A model generated the notes under the pieces. The model saw nothing but the letters and a program-made list of their open reading frames with translations, ran no database searches and was not told the origin of the DNA. This document shows, in pieces, positions 34,101 to 44,500 of a DNA stretch of 64,000 bases. The position numbers and the translations under genes are program-made. The DNA lies in assembly GCA_026770025.1 (NCBI GenBank), contig JAMXDE010000046.1, forward strand, positions 186,001 to 250,000. Direction: 5' to 3'. Source of the stretch: Craspedostauros australis (taxonomy: Eukaryota > Bacillariophyta > Bacillariophyceae > Mastogloiales > Achnanthaceae). Position 1 is the stretch's first letter. Each line of letters begins with the position of its first letter.

Positions 34101-37100
34101 TGCAGCGACTCCGTGTTGGACTTCCTGATCGGGCTTTGCACGATTCTGCATCCAGCGCAAATGGATATTTTGCTGAACATTTACTTCAAGGCACTGAGGG
34201 ATATGGAGACCTCGCATCTGAACACATCCAACGTGGAGTACAGATTCGTGTGGTCGCGAGATACGCTGGAAAGAGTCCGGGGCTCGAGGCAACTGCGAAT
34301 CCGCGCCGTCGAACGCCTTGCGGTATTGCCCAACTTTTTGACCTTGAATTATCCATCCCAACTGGAGAAGTTGGAGAGACGGTCGCGGTCAGTGAATTCC
34401 ACTTGGAAGATGCAGCGGGTGAATACTGCGACGAAAATATCGACATCCAAGGGATCGACGACTGCGCCGACGCACGACACGCCGGACAACGATCCGGAGA
34501 ACGTCCTCTTGCCCCGCAATGGATGGCTCGCCGAGCTGCTAACGAACGAATGCCTCTCAATCTGCGCATTATCTTGCGAGGCCGTCGTTGCGGAAGCCAT
34601 GGCCTATCTCGAAAGTCACGACGCGGACAGCGCCCCCAAAGCAAAGCAGTCCGCGCTGAAGAGGTTACCAGCGGCATCCTTGGAACGTTCTGATCTTCTG
34701 ATGTTCCAGTCCATCGCCATCCATTCCATCACATGCGCCTACGAACTATTGCTGCGTCGGCATGCCATGGATCGGCGGTATCAGACAGAGAACTGCCGCA
34801 GTCGCATCGCTGCGATCTTCTCGCCCTGCATCTTCGAGCGTTCGCTCGCGAGTGTTCGGTGGTTGGCCAGGATGGAGGCGACGCACAAGGTGCGATCGCT
34901 ATGGCTGCTGTGCTTCGTCTACGTCCTCCAGGAGGCGCCGGAGAGCTTCTTACGGCAGAGTCTCAAAGGTTACTGCGATATATCGGTACGTATTACTTTT
35001 GTCTGGTGGCGTGGTCTTGTTTGATTTGCTGTGACGCGGCAGGGGCGATGCCTTCATGCGTCAATGACTTTTGGCTCTGATTGGTGGCGATTCGCCGTGA
35101 TGCCAGCAACAAATGCAACCGATGCATTTCTGCGCCGATGTGTCCATGTTGCATGTTTGTGTTCTAATACCTGCTCTAATTAACGTGCTCGCCTTCTCTG
35201 CCCTCCTCGTCACGCTGCAACTACTTATCGCGGTCTTCCAATCAAACGATGCGCTGCTGCTTTGAAAACACAGAATATTCGGATCCATCGATTCATCCGT
35301 TTGCTTCGCTTGAGCAGTTCCACTTTTCAAAGCTTCATTGACCAACCCAAGTACACGATGTTTCCTGCGGAGATCGATATCGGCATCTCGCCTTGGCTGT
35401 TACAAGAATCCTTCAACACGATCTGTGCCACGGCGATCGTCGTGGTCGAGGAATGCAGCATCTTGTCGACCACATCACCGAAGGAGCAAAAGAAGATGAT
35501 CCAGGGCATTCTAGATCTCCTGCTCCACATCCTCACGACGCCGCATTCGAGCGTCACGCATCTACGTGCCTTGGGTGCCGCCAGTCAAGCACTGGACAAG
35601 TTCGGAATCGCGCTCTTTGTTGAAATCACTGGAGCATCACTGCAGAACTGGATTCGCATCATTCTCAGTTTGATGAACAGCATCTCGCTGTCCGTTCGAT
35701 CCATTGCAGTGGATTTCGTCGTGTCACTGTTCGGGAGCTCCTACGAGTTGCATGGCAACGTCGACGAGCTCTCCATGATCTTCACCACGTTGCTGCCAGA
35801 GGTGACGGCACGGGAAGTGGGACTGTACGCTATCAACGGCCATGTGAAGGGGCACGGTGAGGTGGAGAAGTCCGTGTGGCCGTTGCGCCGATCATTCGCG
35901 GACGTTGAAGACACGAATCCGTTGGACGACGAACGCGTGGATCCGCAGCTGTCGCCCATCCTGGCAACGTTCTGCCGCGCATGTCAGGCAATGATTGATG
36001 GCGTGCTCATTGAAATGAGATTGCATGGAAGCGACTGCGTGATTGTCGGCACACGCATTGAGTCGCAAGGCACGAAGGATGGGACGTTCGATGCCGACGA
36101 AGAATCTTTGTTCGAAGCCGCGAACTTCTTCATGCCAGAAACGTCACCGCTGCAACGGCTTCGGTGGTTGCACACGCTGAAGACGCTGCACGAATCAAAA
36201 GAGCAATGGGCTGAGGCGGCCGAAACGCTAATGATGTGCGCAAAGACAAGCTCCGATTCCATACCCCACTTGCGCCGCGTGTGGAGACCAAGCCGCTTCT
36301 CCCTTTGGTCCGACGAAAGGAGATCGCTGTGGTTGACGACCGTGGGGGAAGAGCTGGGTCATCCCGAGCGCGGGAATCAGCAGGTGATGAGCTTTGCTGA
36401 CAACTACTTGGAGCCGTCCGGTCTATTCGGATTCTCGAAGGCGCAGCTACCCACTGGTAAGTTGCCGCAACCGTCTGTGACAGATGTGTGCTCCATGCTG
36501 TCCAACTTTGCGCACGAAGCCGTGATGCTGTACGCGAAGGAAGGTGGCATGAAGGAGCTGGCATACACACGCCTCGAGTCATTGGTGAAGGTTCTGATTG
36601 GCATCCTCGATGATTACAATTCATTCAGCTCCGCGTCGTCCGCTCATGGAATTCACGGATTCGCAGCACGACGCAGGCGTGTCGAAGATGAGGCATCCTT
36701 GCGCAATGTCATCGCGGCATTGAGTGGCGAGATGGCCAAGTTGGCCGATTCGTTGGTGCTGGGCAGGAGAGATCCGCTGAGTCCGAAGTCGACCCGGGCG
36801 GCAGCAGCAGCATCAAGCCGCGAGCAACACATGGCCATGTTGTCGCAGCGCCCATACTTCGTCCGGTTGTTGCTGAAGGGAAAGAAGGCGCAGCGATTCC
36901 TCGAGAGCACGACGCTTCCCACCTACGCTGCATGGGACGCGCCGTGCATCTGCCGTGTCGTGAAGAGCGTGGTGGAGAGGAGCATTGCGCTGGCCAACCG
37001 CCGGGACAATGATGACTGCTTGTCCGATCTGGAGAAGATAATGTGCACCGAATTCGCGAAACCCATTTTGAAGGCCTTGCGGAGCAACGTCGTCGCTGGA

Positions 37101-37463
37101 GATGGAGCGAATGGTACCAGTACTGGGAATTCCACCGCGAAGAGTGGCTCGCGGGCTGGTGCAGGAGCACCCCCTCCGGTTGTGGTGCTGAAGGTGGGAT
37201 CGAGGGAAAGCCCCAAATCCATGCCAGAAGATGACAGCAAGATATACGTTCACGTTTCCTTCGTCCAAAGCACAACGGAAGAAGACTGGGGTGAGTCCAG
37301 ACGCTACCTGTTCCGCGAAGACGATTTCATGCTCGAACCTGCCGTTGCGACGGAAGGCACCATCGCATCCACACTGATCGAATACACAGTAGCACAGACA
37401 TTCCCGTGCCCGTTGTCCCGCCAACGCACCTTGCTGACGAGCGAATTCAAGTCGTTTCGGTGA
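28131..37463 (+). CDS. DOCK-family guanine nucleotide exchange factor-like protein, two exons
   Basis: I read join(28131..34985,35274..37463), about 3,014 residues. The donor TCG|gtacgt and acceptor aacacag|AAT are phase 0, with a 288-bp intron. The N-terminal third is Ser/Thr/His-rich and disordered. 'FFPEGEHRDSNALSVAVRSIP' and 'LVCSLTLYSL...LSEHFWFPAGDWDG' match the region before the C2 domain in DOCK proteins. The DHR-1 (C2-like) domain spans about 31560-32150: 'YPRHV', 'IRYCIQIEMIR', 'NPFFWTGDELTTTVQTRLP', 'FKLRLPQVLDGTYSLRL'. A long helical-repeat region follows. DHR-2 elements in exon 2 are 'RLRWLHTLKTLHESKEQWAEAAETLM' (lobe A), 'YVHVSFVQST' and 'AQTFPCPLSRQRTLLTSEF' (lobe B). DOCKs activate Rac/Cdc42 through DHR-2. 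Here the frame stops just after lobe B, so lobe C with the nucleotide sensor is missing. A PH domain was not seen. Confidence 0.8.
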
Positions 37464-38003
37464 ATGGGAAGGGAGTAACAAGTCCATAGCAACCTTTGCG
37501 CCGCAGGAATAGCATCGAAACAGTTTTCTTGAGTTCCCCACTCCACAGCATTTTTGTACGAGCAGCGCATCAACGAATGCCGCCCGGGCACCAGGCGACT
37601 ACGATACTCGGACGAGTAGATGTGATAGGCAGAAGCAAAGGTGGTTCATATTGTGCCACCTGCGATGTCCATCTTCGGAGACAGCGTTCCTCTTTCCCAA
37701 CACGGGATCCCCAACAACGAGGAAGGTGAGAGCACAGTGCATGAGTATAATAGGTACCAATGCGTACAGTCAATATAAAAGTTAATGCACTGCTCTGTTC
37801 TGTTGTTCCATCCTGCTCGATTCCGATGCTCGCGAAACTTCGCAACCATGCCGAGTGCGACACGTTGTTGCTTTCAGCGTTTGTTTTTCGGCGGATGACA
37901 AACATCTAAAGGAATCAGCCCCCTCACAGAATCCAAATGGTTCTCCCATGCCCATGTCCATGCCCGTACAGGTCCACATCCCTCTCTCCAACTGTACGTA
38001 TGC
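37464..38003. other. Convergent 3' region between DOCK and DDHD genes
   Basis: I read all three plus-strand frames for the missing DOCK lobe C ('PIE.AI..I', 'LQ..LQGS...VN.Gp') and did not find it. A possible donor TTTCG|gtgaat lies at the DOCK stop, but no fitting exon follows. No other gene is seen. Confidence 0.5.
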
Positions 38004-40412
38004 TCACGCCTCCAGCACGATGGGCTCCTTGTACGTTTTACCGTCGCTGTCCTTCGGTTTCGTGTCTCCCGCAGCGTCTGTCGCCGTCTGTGCCGCAGCG
38101 GCATCGAAGATACGCTGGGCTTCCGAGTTGGCCACCTCCCGAGCAGCATCATCGTCGGATGGTTCGGAGTGCGCGGTGATGTCCATGAGAAAATCGAGAA
38201 TGTCTTCATTGCTGAAGTAACATCCGTGCGCTGTGACAGCAGTGATGTACTCGTTGTCGATGGCTCGCGGTTGGAGTTGGTAGTCGATGCGATTTTGTGT
38301 GGAACGACCGGCAAGTGGGAAAGCAAGAGGCGGTGGAGCAGGAGCAGCAGTTGATGGACTGTCCTTCTTCTTTGCCGGATCATCAAGTTCGTTAGCGTGA
38401 CGATCAATGGCATCGATTACAGTCTTGGCATGTCCACTCACCATGTTCATGAAGTATCCCAAGGAGGCTGTGCTTTCGACGATGGATTTTCGAATCTCTT
38501 CCACGACTTGTCCCGCCTTAACATGCAACCGCACATCTTGTCCTTGTCTTGTGAGATATAACGGCGGTGGGAGCTTCTCAGTCGGCGTCTCTTGTGGAAG
38601 TAGCAGTGGTTCGATCCGGTACGCCACGGGGTCGCTCGGGTGAAAGATGTTGTACAGCGAGCCGGTTGGCAAAGTGAACGGGGACACCGGTATTGGTTTC
38701 GGTTGAGGCTTTGGTATATTTGGCACAGCTTTCTTGCTTGCGTACCACGGTGTTGCTGCCATCATTGGTATGGTTGCGATTGCTGTTTCCTGTTTCTTGG
38801 CTGCCGCCGACGATGCACCACTCGCGCCAGCGCTGTCAGCAGTTGCGTTCGCATTTGAACCTGCGTTGCTGTCTATTGCGTTGCCATCATCGTCGATCTG
38901 TTCGAGTTCTTCGAAGACAGCGTGCGCTCCACGCAGGGTGAGGAACAGACCCACAGGAGATCCGAGAAAGAGGGTGAATTCTGGCACGAAGGGCAGGCAA
39001 TGCTTGAGGGGTTCCGACAGAGACGGTCCCCACGAACCCGCCTGCTGATTCATCCCTTCGTCGGATGAATAGCTGCGATACACAACCTCCAAAGCTTCAC
39101 CGTTCCTCGAGGACTGTATTCCGGACGACGGAAAACCCGAAGCCAGCTTCGATTTCTCCTGCAGGATGGATAGCAGATCCCAGCAAATGACGGAGCCGAG
39201 GGAGTGGCCGATCAATGCGCATTGGCCTTTCTGGCTGTAGAAATCGGGATGGCATTTCTGGAAGGCAAGGTAGTTCTCATGGATTTGTTCCGTCACGCAC
39301 TCTAGGACTTCATGGCAGAAGTTGGGCGTGAGGTACATCAGAACATCAAAGATGCAATCATTGGCGATGGCGCGCATGGCTGGGATGGTATGCAACGTCG
39401 TGGCCCGCACCGACCTCATCAGCGAGCTGGATGACGAGTGGATGCGATCGTACCACTGGATGGGGATGAATTCGGTTCGCGTCGGTGGCGGGGGCAACCG
39501 CTGCTGCTTCCTGCGCGCCATGTCGCATTTCTTCTTCCATTCTTGCACCTGCTTTCTGTACATGTCACGTCTCATCCCGTTGACCTCATCCATCGACGAC
39601 CTCACGTGCACAGTGTTCTTGGTCCACAGCGCTTCGCCGATGCCGTGAACGACGAAGATGACGTTGCGCACTGGGCCGAGAAGTAACTCGTCTTCTTCTC
39701 CAGCCACGTGGTAGACACCGTAGCCACGCTGCAGGGTGTACGTTTTGCCGAACCATCCCTTGGCACACTTCTGCAGGACGAGGTTGCCATCCGATTTGGC
39801 AATCCGCATGCAGAAGTTGGGATCCTCCATGCTGATCTCCTCCTTGAGCAAATCGTCGATGCCGTCACCGAACGACGCCGCGTTTGCCACAGCACGTCTA
39901 TAGAGATGCTCCGCCTTGCTTTCGTCCAGGTTCGACAACGGCACCAGCTTGGGCTTCTTTGGATTGCCGTCCACGGGATCCTCCCGCACGTACCAAACTG
40001 CCGAGGTGAGCCGCTTGTGGGGGCATCGATAGAAGTTGAATTGGATGACATTATTGACCGGATCAGCCGTTGCGCGGGAGCCTTCCACCAAGCACTTCTT
40101 GTGGGGGTTCTTGTTCAGCGCCTGGCAATCGACGCGGCGCAGCGGCATCCAGACGTCGTCCTGCGCTTTGTGATTGCGCTGGTTCTTCGTACTGTCCTTG
40201 TCCTTGTCATTGTGATTGTCATTGCTGCTGCTTCCTTCGGTGGCGACCCCATTGTCAGCCTGCGCTTGTGTTTGTGCTTGTGCTTGTTCTGGCTGTTGCT
40301 CTCGCGTCTGTGCCTGCTGACGGGCGTCGGTGCTCGCATTGCTTGCGTCCTGCCACAGCCACACGCGCAAGGGTTCGGGTGAAGCGTCTTCGATGGCGAT
40401 CCAGTTCGGCAT
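38004..40412 (-). CDS. DDHD-domain intracellular phospholipase A1-like protein
   Basis: Single-exon frame of 802 residues from 'MPNWIAIEDASPEPLRVW'. A WWE-like N-terminal region ('QFNFYRCPHKRLTSAVWYVRED', 'GKTYTLQRGYGVYHV') precedes the lipase part. 'VIFVVHGIGEALW' forms the first strand and oxyanion region, and 'GHSLGSVICWDLLS' carries the nucleophile Ser in GxSxG. The DDHD domain follows: 'GSLYNIFHPSDPVAYRIEP' (first Asp), 'RIDYQLQ' (second Asp) and 'TAHGCYFSNEDILDFLMDI' (His and Asp). The family (DDHD1, DDHD2, SEC23IP) hydrolyses phosphatidic acid or other lipids in the cytosol or at ER/Golgi membranes. Asn/Gln/Ala-rich inserts lengthen it. The gene is convergent with DOCK and divergent from the first acyl-AMP ligase gene. 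All expected catalytic residues are present. Confidence 0.9.
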   Translation of the reverse strand: MPNWIAIEDASPEPLRVWLWQDASNASTDARQQAQTREQQPEQAQAQTQAQADNGVATEGSSSNDNHNDKDKDSTKNQRNHKAQDDVWMPLRRVDCQALNKNPHKKCLVEGSRATADPVNNVIQFNFYRCPHKRLTSAVWYVREDPVDGNPKKPKLVPLSNLDESKAEHLYRRAVANAASFGDGIDDLLKEEISMEDPNFCMRIAKSDGNLVLQKCAKGWFGKTYTLQRGYGVYHVAGEEDELLLGPVRNVIFVVHGIGEALWTKNTVHVRSSMDEVNGMRRDMYRKQVQEWKKKCDMARRKQQRLPPPPTRTEFIPIQWYDRIHSSSSSLMRSVRATTLHTIPAMRAIANDCIFDVLMYLTPNFCHEVLECVTEQIHENYLAFQKCHPDFYSQKGQCALIGHSLGSVICWDLLSILQEKSKLASGFPSSGIQSSRNGEALEVVYRSYSSDEGMNQQAGSWGPSLSEPLKHCLPFVPEFTLFLGSPVGLFLTLRGAHAVFEELEQIDDDGNAIDSNAGSNANATADSAGASGASSAAAKKQETAIATIPMMAATPWYASKKAVPNIPKPQPKPIPVSPFTLPTGSLYNIFHPSDPVAYRIEPLLLPQETPTEKLPPPLYLTRQGQDVRLHVKAGQVVEEIRKSIVESTASLGYFMNMVSGHAKTVIDAIDRHANELDDPAKKKDSPSTAAPAPPPLAFPLAGRSTQNRIDYQLQPRAIDNEYITAVTAHGCYFSNEDILDFLMDITAHSEPSDDDAAREVANSEAQRIFDAAAAQTATDAAGDTKPKDSDGKTYKEPIVLEA

Positions 40413-41511
40413 TGTTGTGAATTGGGTTGTATTCTATCTGCAGCTTGGGTTCTTCAGGTTTGCCGTCCTACTCTATTCGGGTATACTCGTGCGCTCTGCT
40501 CAACTCTGCTCTGCTTCGTCTGCAAGTGTTGCCTTGGAGACTTGCCCAGCGTGAATGGGGTGCGCACCCTTCGCGACGGAGATGAGGTTTGTTGCTGTTG
40601 GCTTCGTCATCGATTGTCTTGTCGTGTTCTGTTGTTCTTTGTTGGTTGATGATGGTTTGGGTGGCCTTTAATCATGAACAATAACAAACAGGACTAGCAA
40701 TAGAGTGTCCCCTTGTACCGAAAACCGTGGAGCTGTGATTTGTTTGTACCTAACGGTAAACCGTGTTCATATCCTTCGACTTTTATTTCATGATATTATA
40801 ACTTGCCGGAACTCCAGGTACAACCAAGTTGCAAAAAACTTGTTTGTGTGGTCGTGGAAGAACAAGCAATCTGTCTGTCGCTCTTCGAACGCGTTATCCA
40901 CACACTTTGCATGCACTTGTGGAGTTGCAGACGTGTTGTTGACCTCGTTGATCCCGAAGAACATCAGTTCATGTACAACCTCTTCGTGGCCAGACAGGAT
41001 ACCCTTTCAACGGTTTTGGAACCATTGTAATACTATTTATTGATTCTCTGCAACAAGCACGGCACCAAGGTCCTCTTTGGCCAAAAGAGAAACGTCCTGA
41101 ACCAACAGATCCATCCGGAAGGCGAGCATGTGGTGTGGACGGAGGCTCATGAGCGAAAGACTCAAGGATGCACGTGCTCACGAGGTGGCTGAGCAGAGGG
41201 TGTCTTTCGTGTTCTGTTCTCCTCGTCTCTGCTCCAGTTTATCCGGAACGTTCTTGACAAGGCAACACGAGACATAAATGCTCTTGGTCCACAAGACCAA
41301 TACGCTTCCCCGTTGACCGGGGAACCGAGCCGGCTGCGATACCAAAACAAGGTTTACTTCCCTGTGCCCATGAAGTGTGCATGGTTCGCTCTTCCTTGAC
41401 GCACAACTTTCGCAATTGCGGCAGATGCTCACAAACTGAAGGAACAGCGCAAACACACTCCACTTTTCCTGCCGGCGCAAGTAGTCGTACGATACGCACC
41501 AACCTTCCATC
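40413..41511. other. 5' region of acyl-AMP ligase copy 1; left part of segmental duplication
   Basis: From about 40672 the sequence is homologous to the flank of the second copy (48334-48364 and 54410-55244). It includes 'ATAGAGTGTC' at 40700, the undisturbed target of the 6-kb transposon. Conserved islands include 'ttgccggaa.tccaggta' (about 40803) and 'tggccagacaggat.ccctttcaacg' (about 40989). No frame is conserved intact in both copies, so I see leader or promoter sequence rather than a gene. Confidence 0.5.
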
Positions 41512-44500
41512 ATGCGCGACGACGACCGTAACCAAACAGCCGAAGACAATACCGGCGATGGCGCAACAACTGCATCCAACAAATCCAATGGCAATGGTGA
41601 GGACTCTCCTGCGCCAGACATCACAGATGATGTCGAAGCCGGCATCGTCGAGCCACTTTCATTGCCTCCGTCGCAGGCACCAACGACATTGATCTCGTCT
41701 GACGGCAACAACACTGCTGTTATCAGCGAGCACGATGTCATCCATAAATCTCTCACAAGCAGCTCTTTCATCGACCACATCAAGTTTGTCGTCGGACTCA
41801 AGTCCGACACCGTCTTCTCCACTTGGTACAACGAGAAAGGAAAGGCAATAAACAACTACACCTTCCAGCAGCTCTGGGATGAAGCAGGGCACTGCGCCCA
41901 TCTCCTCCGCAACAAATGGGGAGTCAACAGAGGTGACCGCGTGGTCCTATGTTACGACTTCGGTCTGCACTTCTTCGCCATCTTCCTGGGATGCCTCCGT
42001 GCAGGCGTGACGGCCGTGTTGGTCTACCCTCCCGGACCGCCGCTGGTCAAGTCGCTCACCAAGATGAACAAGGTGATCGAGGATTGCGCTCCGTCACTCA
42101 TCCTCACCCAAACATCCATCAATCTCCTTCGAGCCGCCGATCGCGCCAACCCAACATCCAAGAGCCGCTCCATGTGGCCAAGCGGGGTCAAGTACCAAGT
42201 CACCGATCGCATCATTCGCCATGATGGCTTCATCACGGACAAGACCAACGGCAAGAACAAGCGAGCCAAGAAAGGCTTCCTTTCCAGCCTCATCTCTGGC
42301 CGTTCATCATCGTCGCCGCCTTCATTCGATGAACCCAACATCGTAGGATCGGATCTGGCGTTCCTCCAGTACACATCCGGGAGCACCGGCAACCCCAAGG
42401 GTGTGATGGTGACGCATGCCGCACTGAGAGCTAACATCGAACTTCTCCATGGTGGTTGGTTGGATTGCTTTGAAAATGACTTGGGTGATAGAGGCAAAAT
42501 ACCAAAGCGAATCACGGCATGCTCATGGCTACCGCAGTACCATGACATGGGTCTGATCCAGATGGGCATTGCGCCTTTGTCCGGTGCCTTCCGTCTCCAT
42601 ATGATGTCGCCCGTCTCATTTATCAGCAACCCGCTGCTGTGGATTGATCTGATCTCGCGACACAAGTGCCACATGAGCGCTGCGCCAGACTTTGCGTACC
42701 GTCTTGCAACACGCAAGTTCAACGAGGCGAAGAGCAAGCAGACTGGAAAAGGTCATCCCATCCCGAACCTCGACCTATCCAACGTGTATCATCTGCAAAA
42801 CGCGGCCGAACCAACACGGCTGGACACAGAAAAGCACTTCTCTGACGCATTCTGCCCATACGGCCTGCGCGAGGAATGGTTTGTGGCTGGGTATGGTCTT
42901 GCAGAGAATGTGGTTGGCGTGAGTTTCAAGCATGGATTTCATGTTTCTACCATCCGCGAAGGTGAAGATCTGCATCCATCTGTGGCAATTGCACACCGCA
43001 ATACTCTACACCAATCGATTGACATCATCATTGTGGACCCGGACACCTGCGTGCAACGTCCAGAAAATACCACTGGAGAGATCTGGATCGCCGGGGCCTC
43101 TGTCGCAGCCGGATACTACAATCAAGCCCAGTTCACCGCCGACGAATTTCATGCGAAGCTGCAAGATCCTCCATCCGATGGCAATGGCAATGGCGATGGC
43201 GAGAATGCCGCTGACGGTGACAGCAATGGAGGCCGCCCTTCAACCAAGACGTACTTGCGAACGGGAGACTACGGATTCTACCAAGATGATCATCTCTTCA
43301 TTTGCGGACGCAAGAAGGACATCATCATCGTCAATGGTGTGAACTACTACCCGCAAGACATCGAGCACGCCGTCCAAGATGCATCATCTTCCGTCCGTCC
43401 AGGCTGCGTCGCTGCGTTCTCGTCCGATGAATCAGGCAACGATGGACAGCTCGAGATCGTCTTTGAGATCCGATCCAACCATACAGACGATGCCGCAACA
43501 ATCTGTCAGGAGATCAGAAAGGCCGTGATGGAGCACATCGGATTGGCGCCTGTTACAATCGCAGCCGTCAAGGAACGCACCATCTCCAAAACAACAAGCG
43601 GCAAGATCCAGAGACGCCGCAACCGACAACGTTTGCATGACGGAGACCAGAAAATGATCTTGAACTTCAGCGCAAACCCAAATTCAACCGCCCAAGTTGC
43701 ACTGGATGGCGATGCCAAGACATCACCAACCGAAACCATGTCGGCGAGGAACGCAGACCAAGACGAGGACCTCCAAAGTAAGACGTTCAATGAGATCATC
43801 GCGAACGCAACGGGATCGCAAGTCAAGGGAGATGAAACATGGGAGGACGTTGGATTGTCATCCATGGGGGAACTGGAGCTCCGGCAATCACTGTCAAAAC
43901 GGTACAGCACCACCCTCCCCCCGAATTGCTTCGACATGTTCTCAACCCTCATGGATCTCGAAACATTCCTTGAGACATCGCACGGAGAACCACTCCCAAC
44001 GCGTCTCCCAATGCTCAAGAGACTTACCACCATACGCAACGAGAAAAGGCTCTCCCAAACAACATCCACCGTCATCCAGATCATCGGCGTGCTCATCATC
44101 CTCTTCATGTTCGCTTTGCCCATCATTCCTGCCTACGGAATCGGCAAAGTCCTGGCCAACGACAATCGCACCCGCGTCGTCTTCTTCATCGATTCTTCGG
44201 CATTCATCTGGATGTGCTACCCGCTGGTGATCCCATTCTGGATGATCATGCTCACGCTGGAGGTCATCCTGTCGAAGTGGATCATCATTGGCAGGTACCA
44301 AGAGGGATACACCAACCTCGCGTACTCCTGCTTTCTTCGATGGTGGTTCGTGGACCGACTGATGCACATGTGGGAAAACTTCGTCGGGCGCTTCATCGTG
44401 GGCACACCATTGATGACAGCATTCTGCTACCTCATGGGAGCAGATGTCCATCGTTCGTGCAACATCGATTCCTTCATTCGGGAGTTCGATCTGGCGAAAG

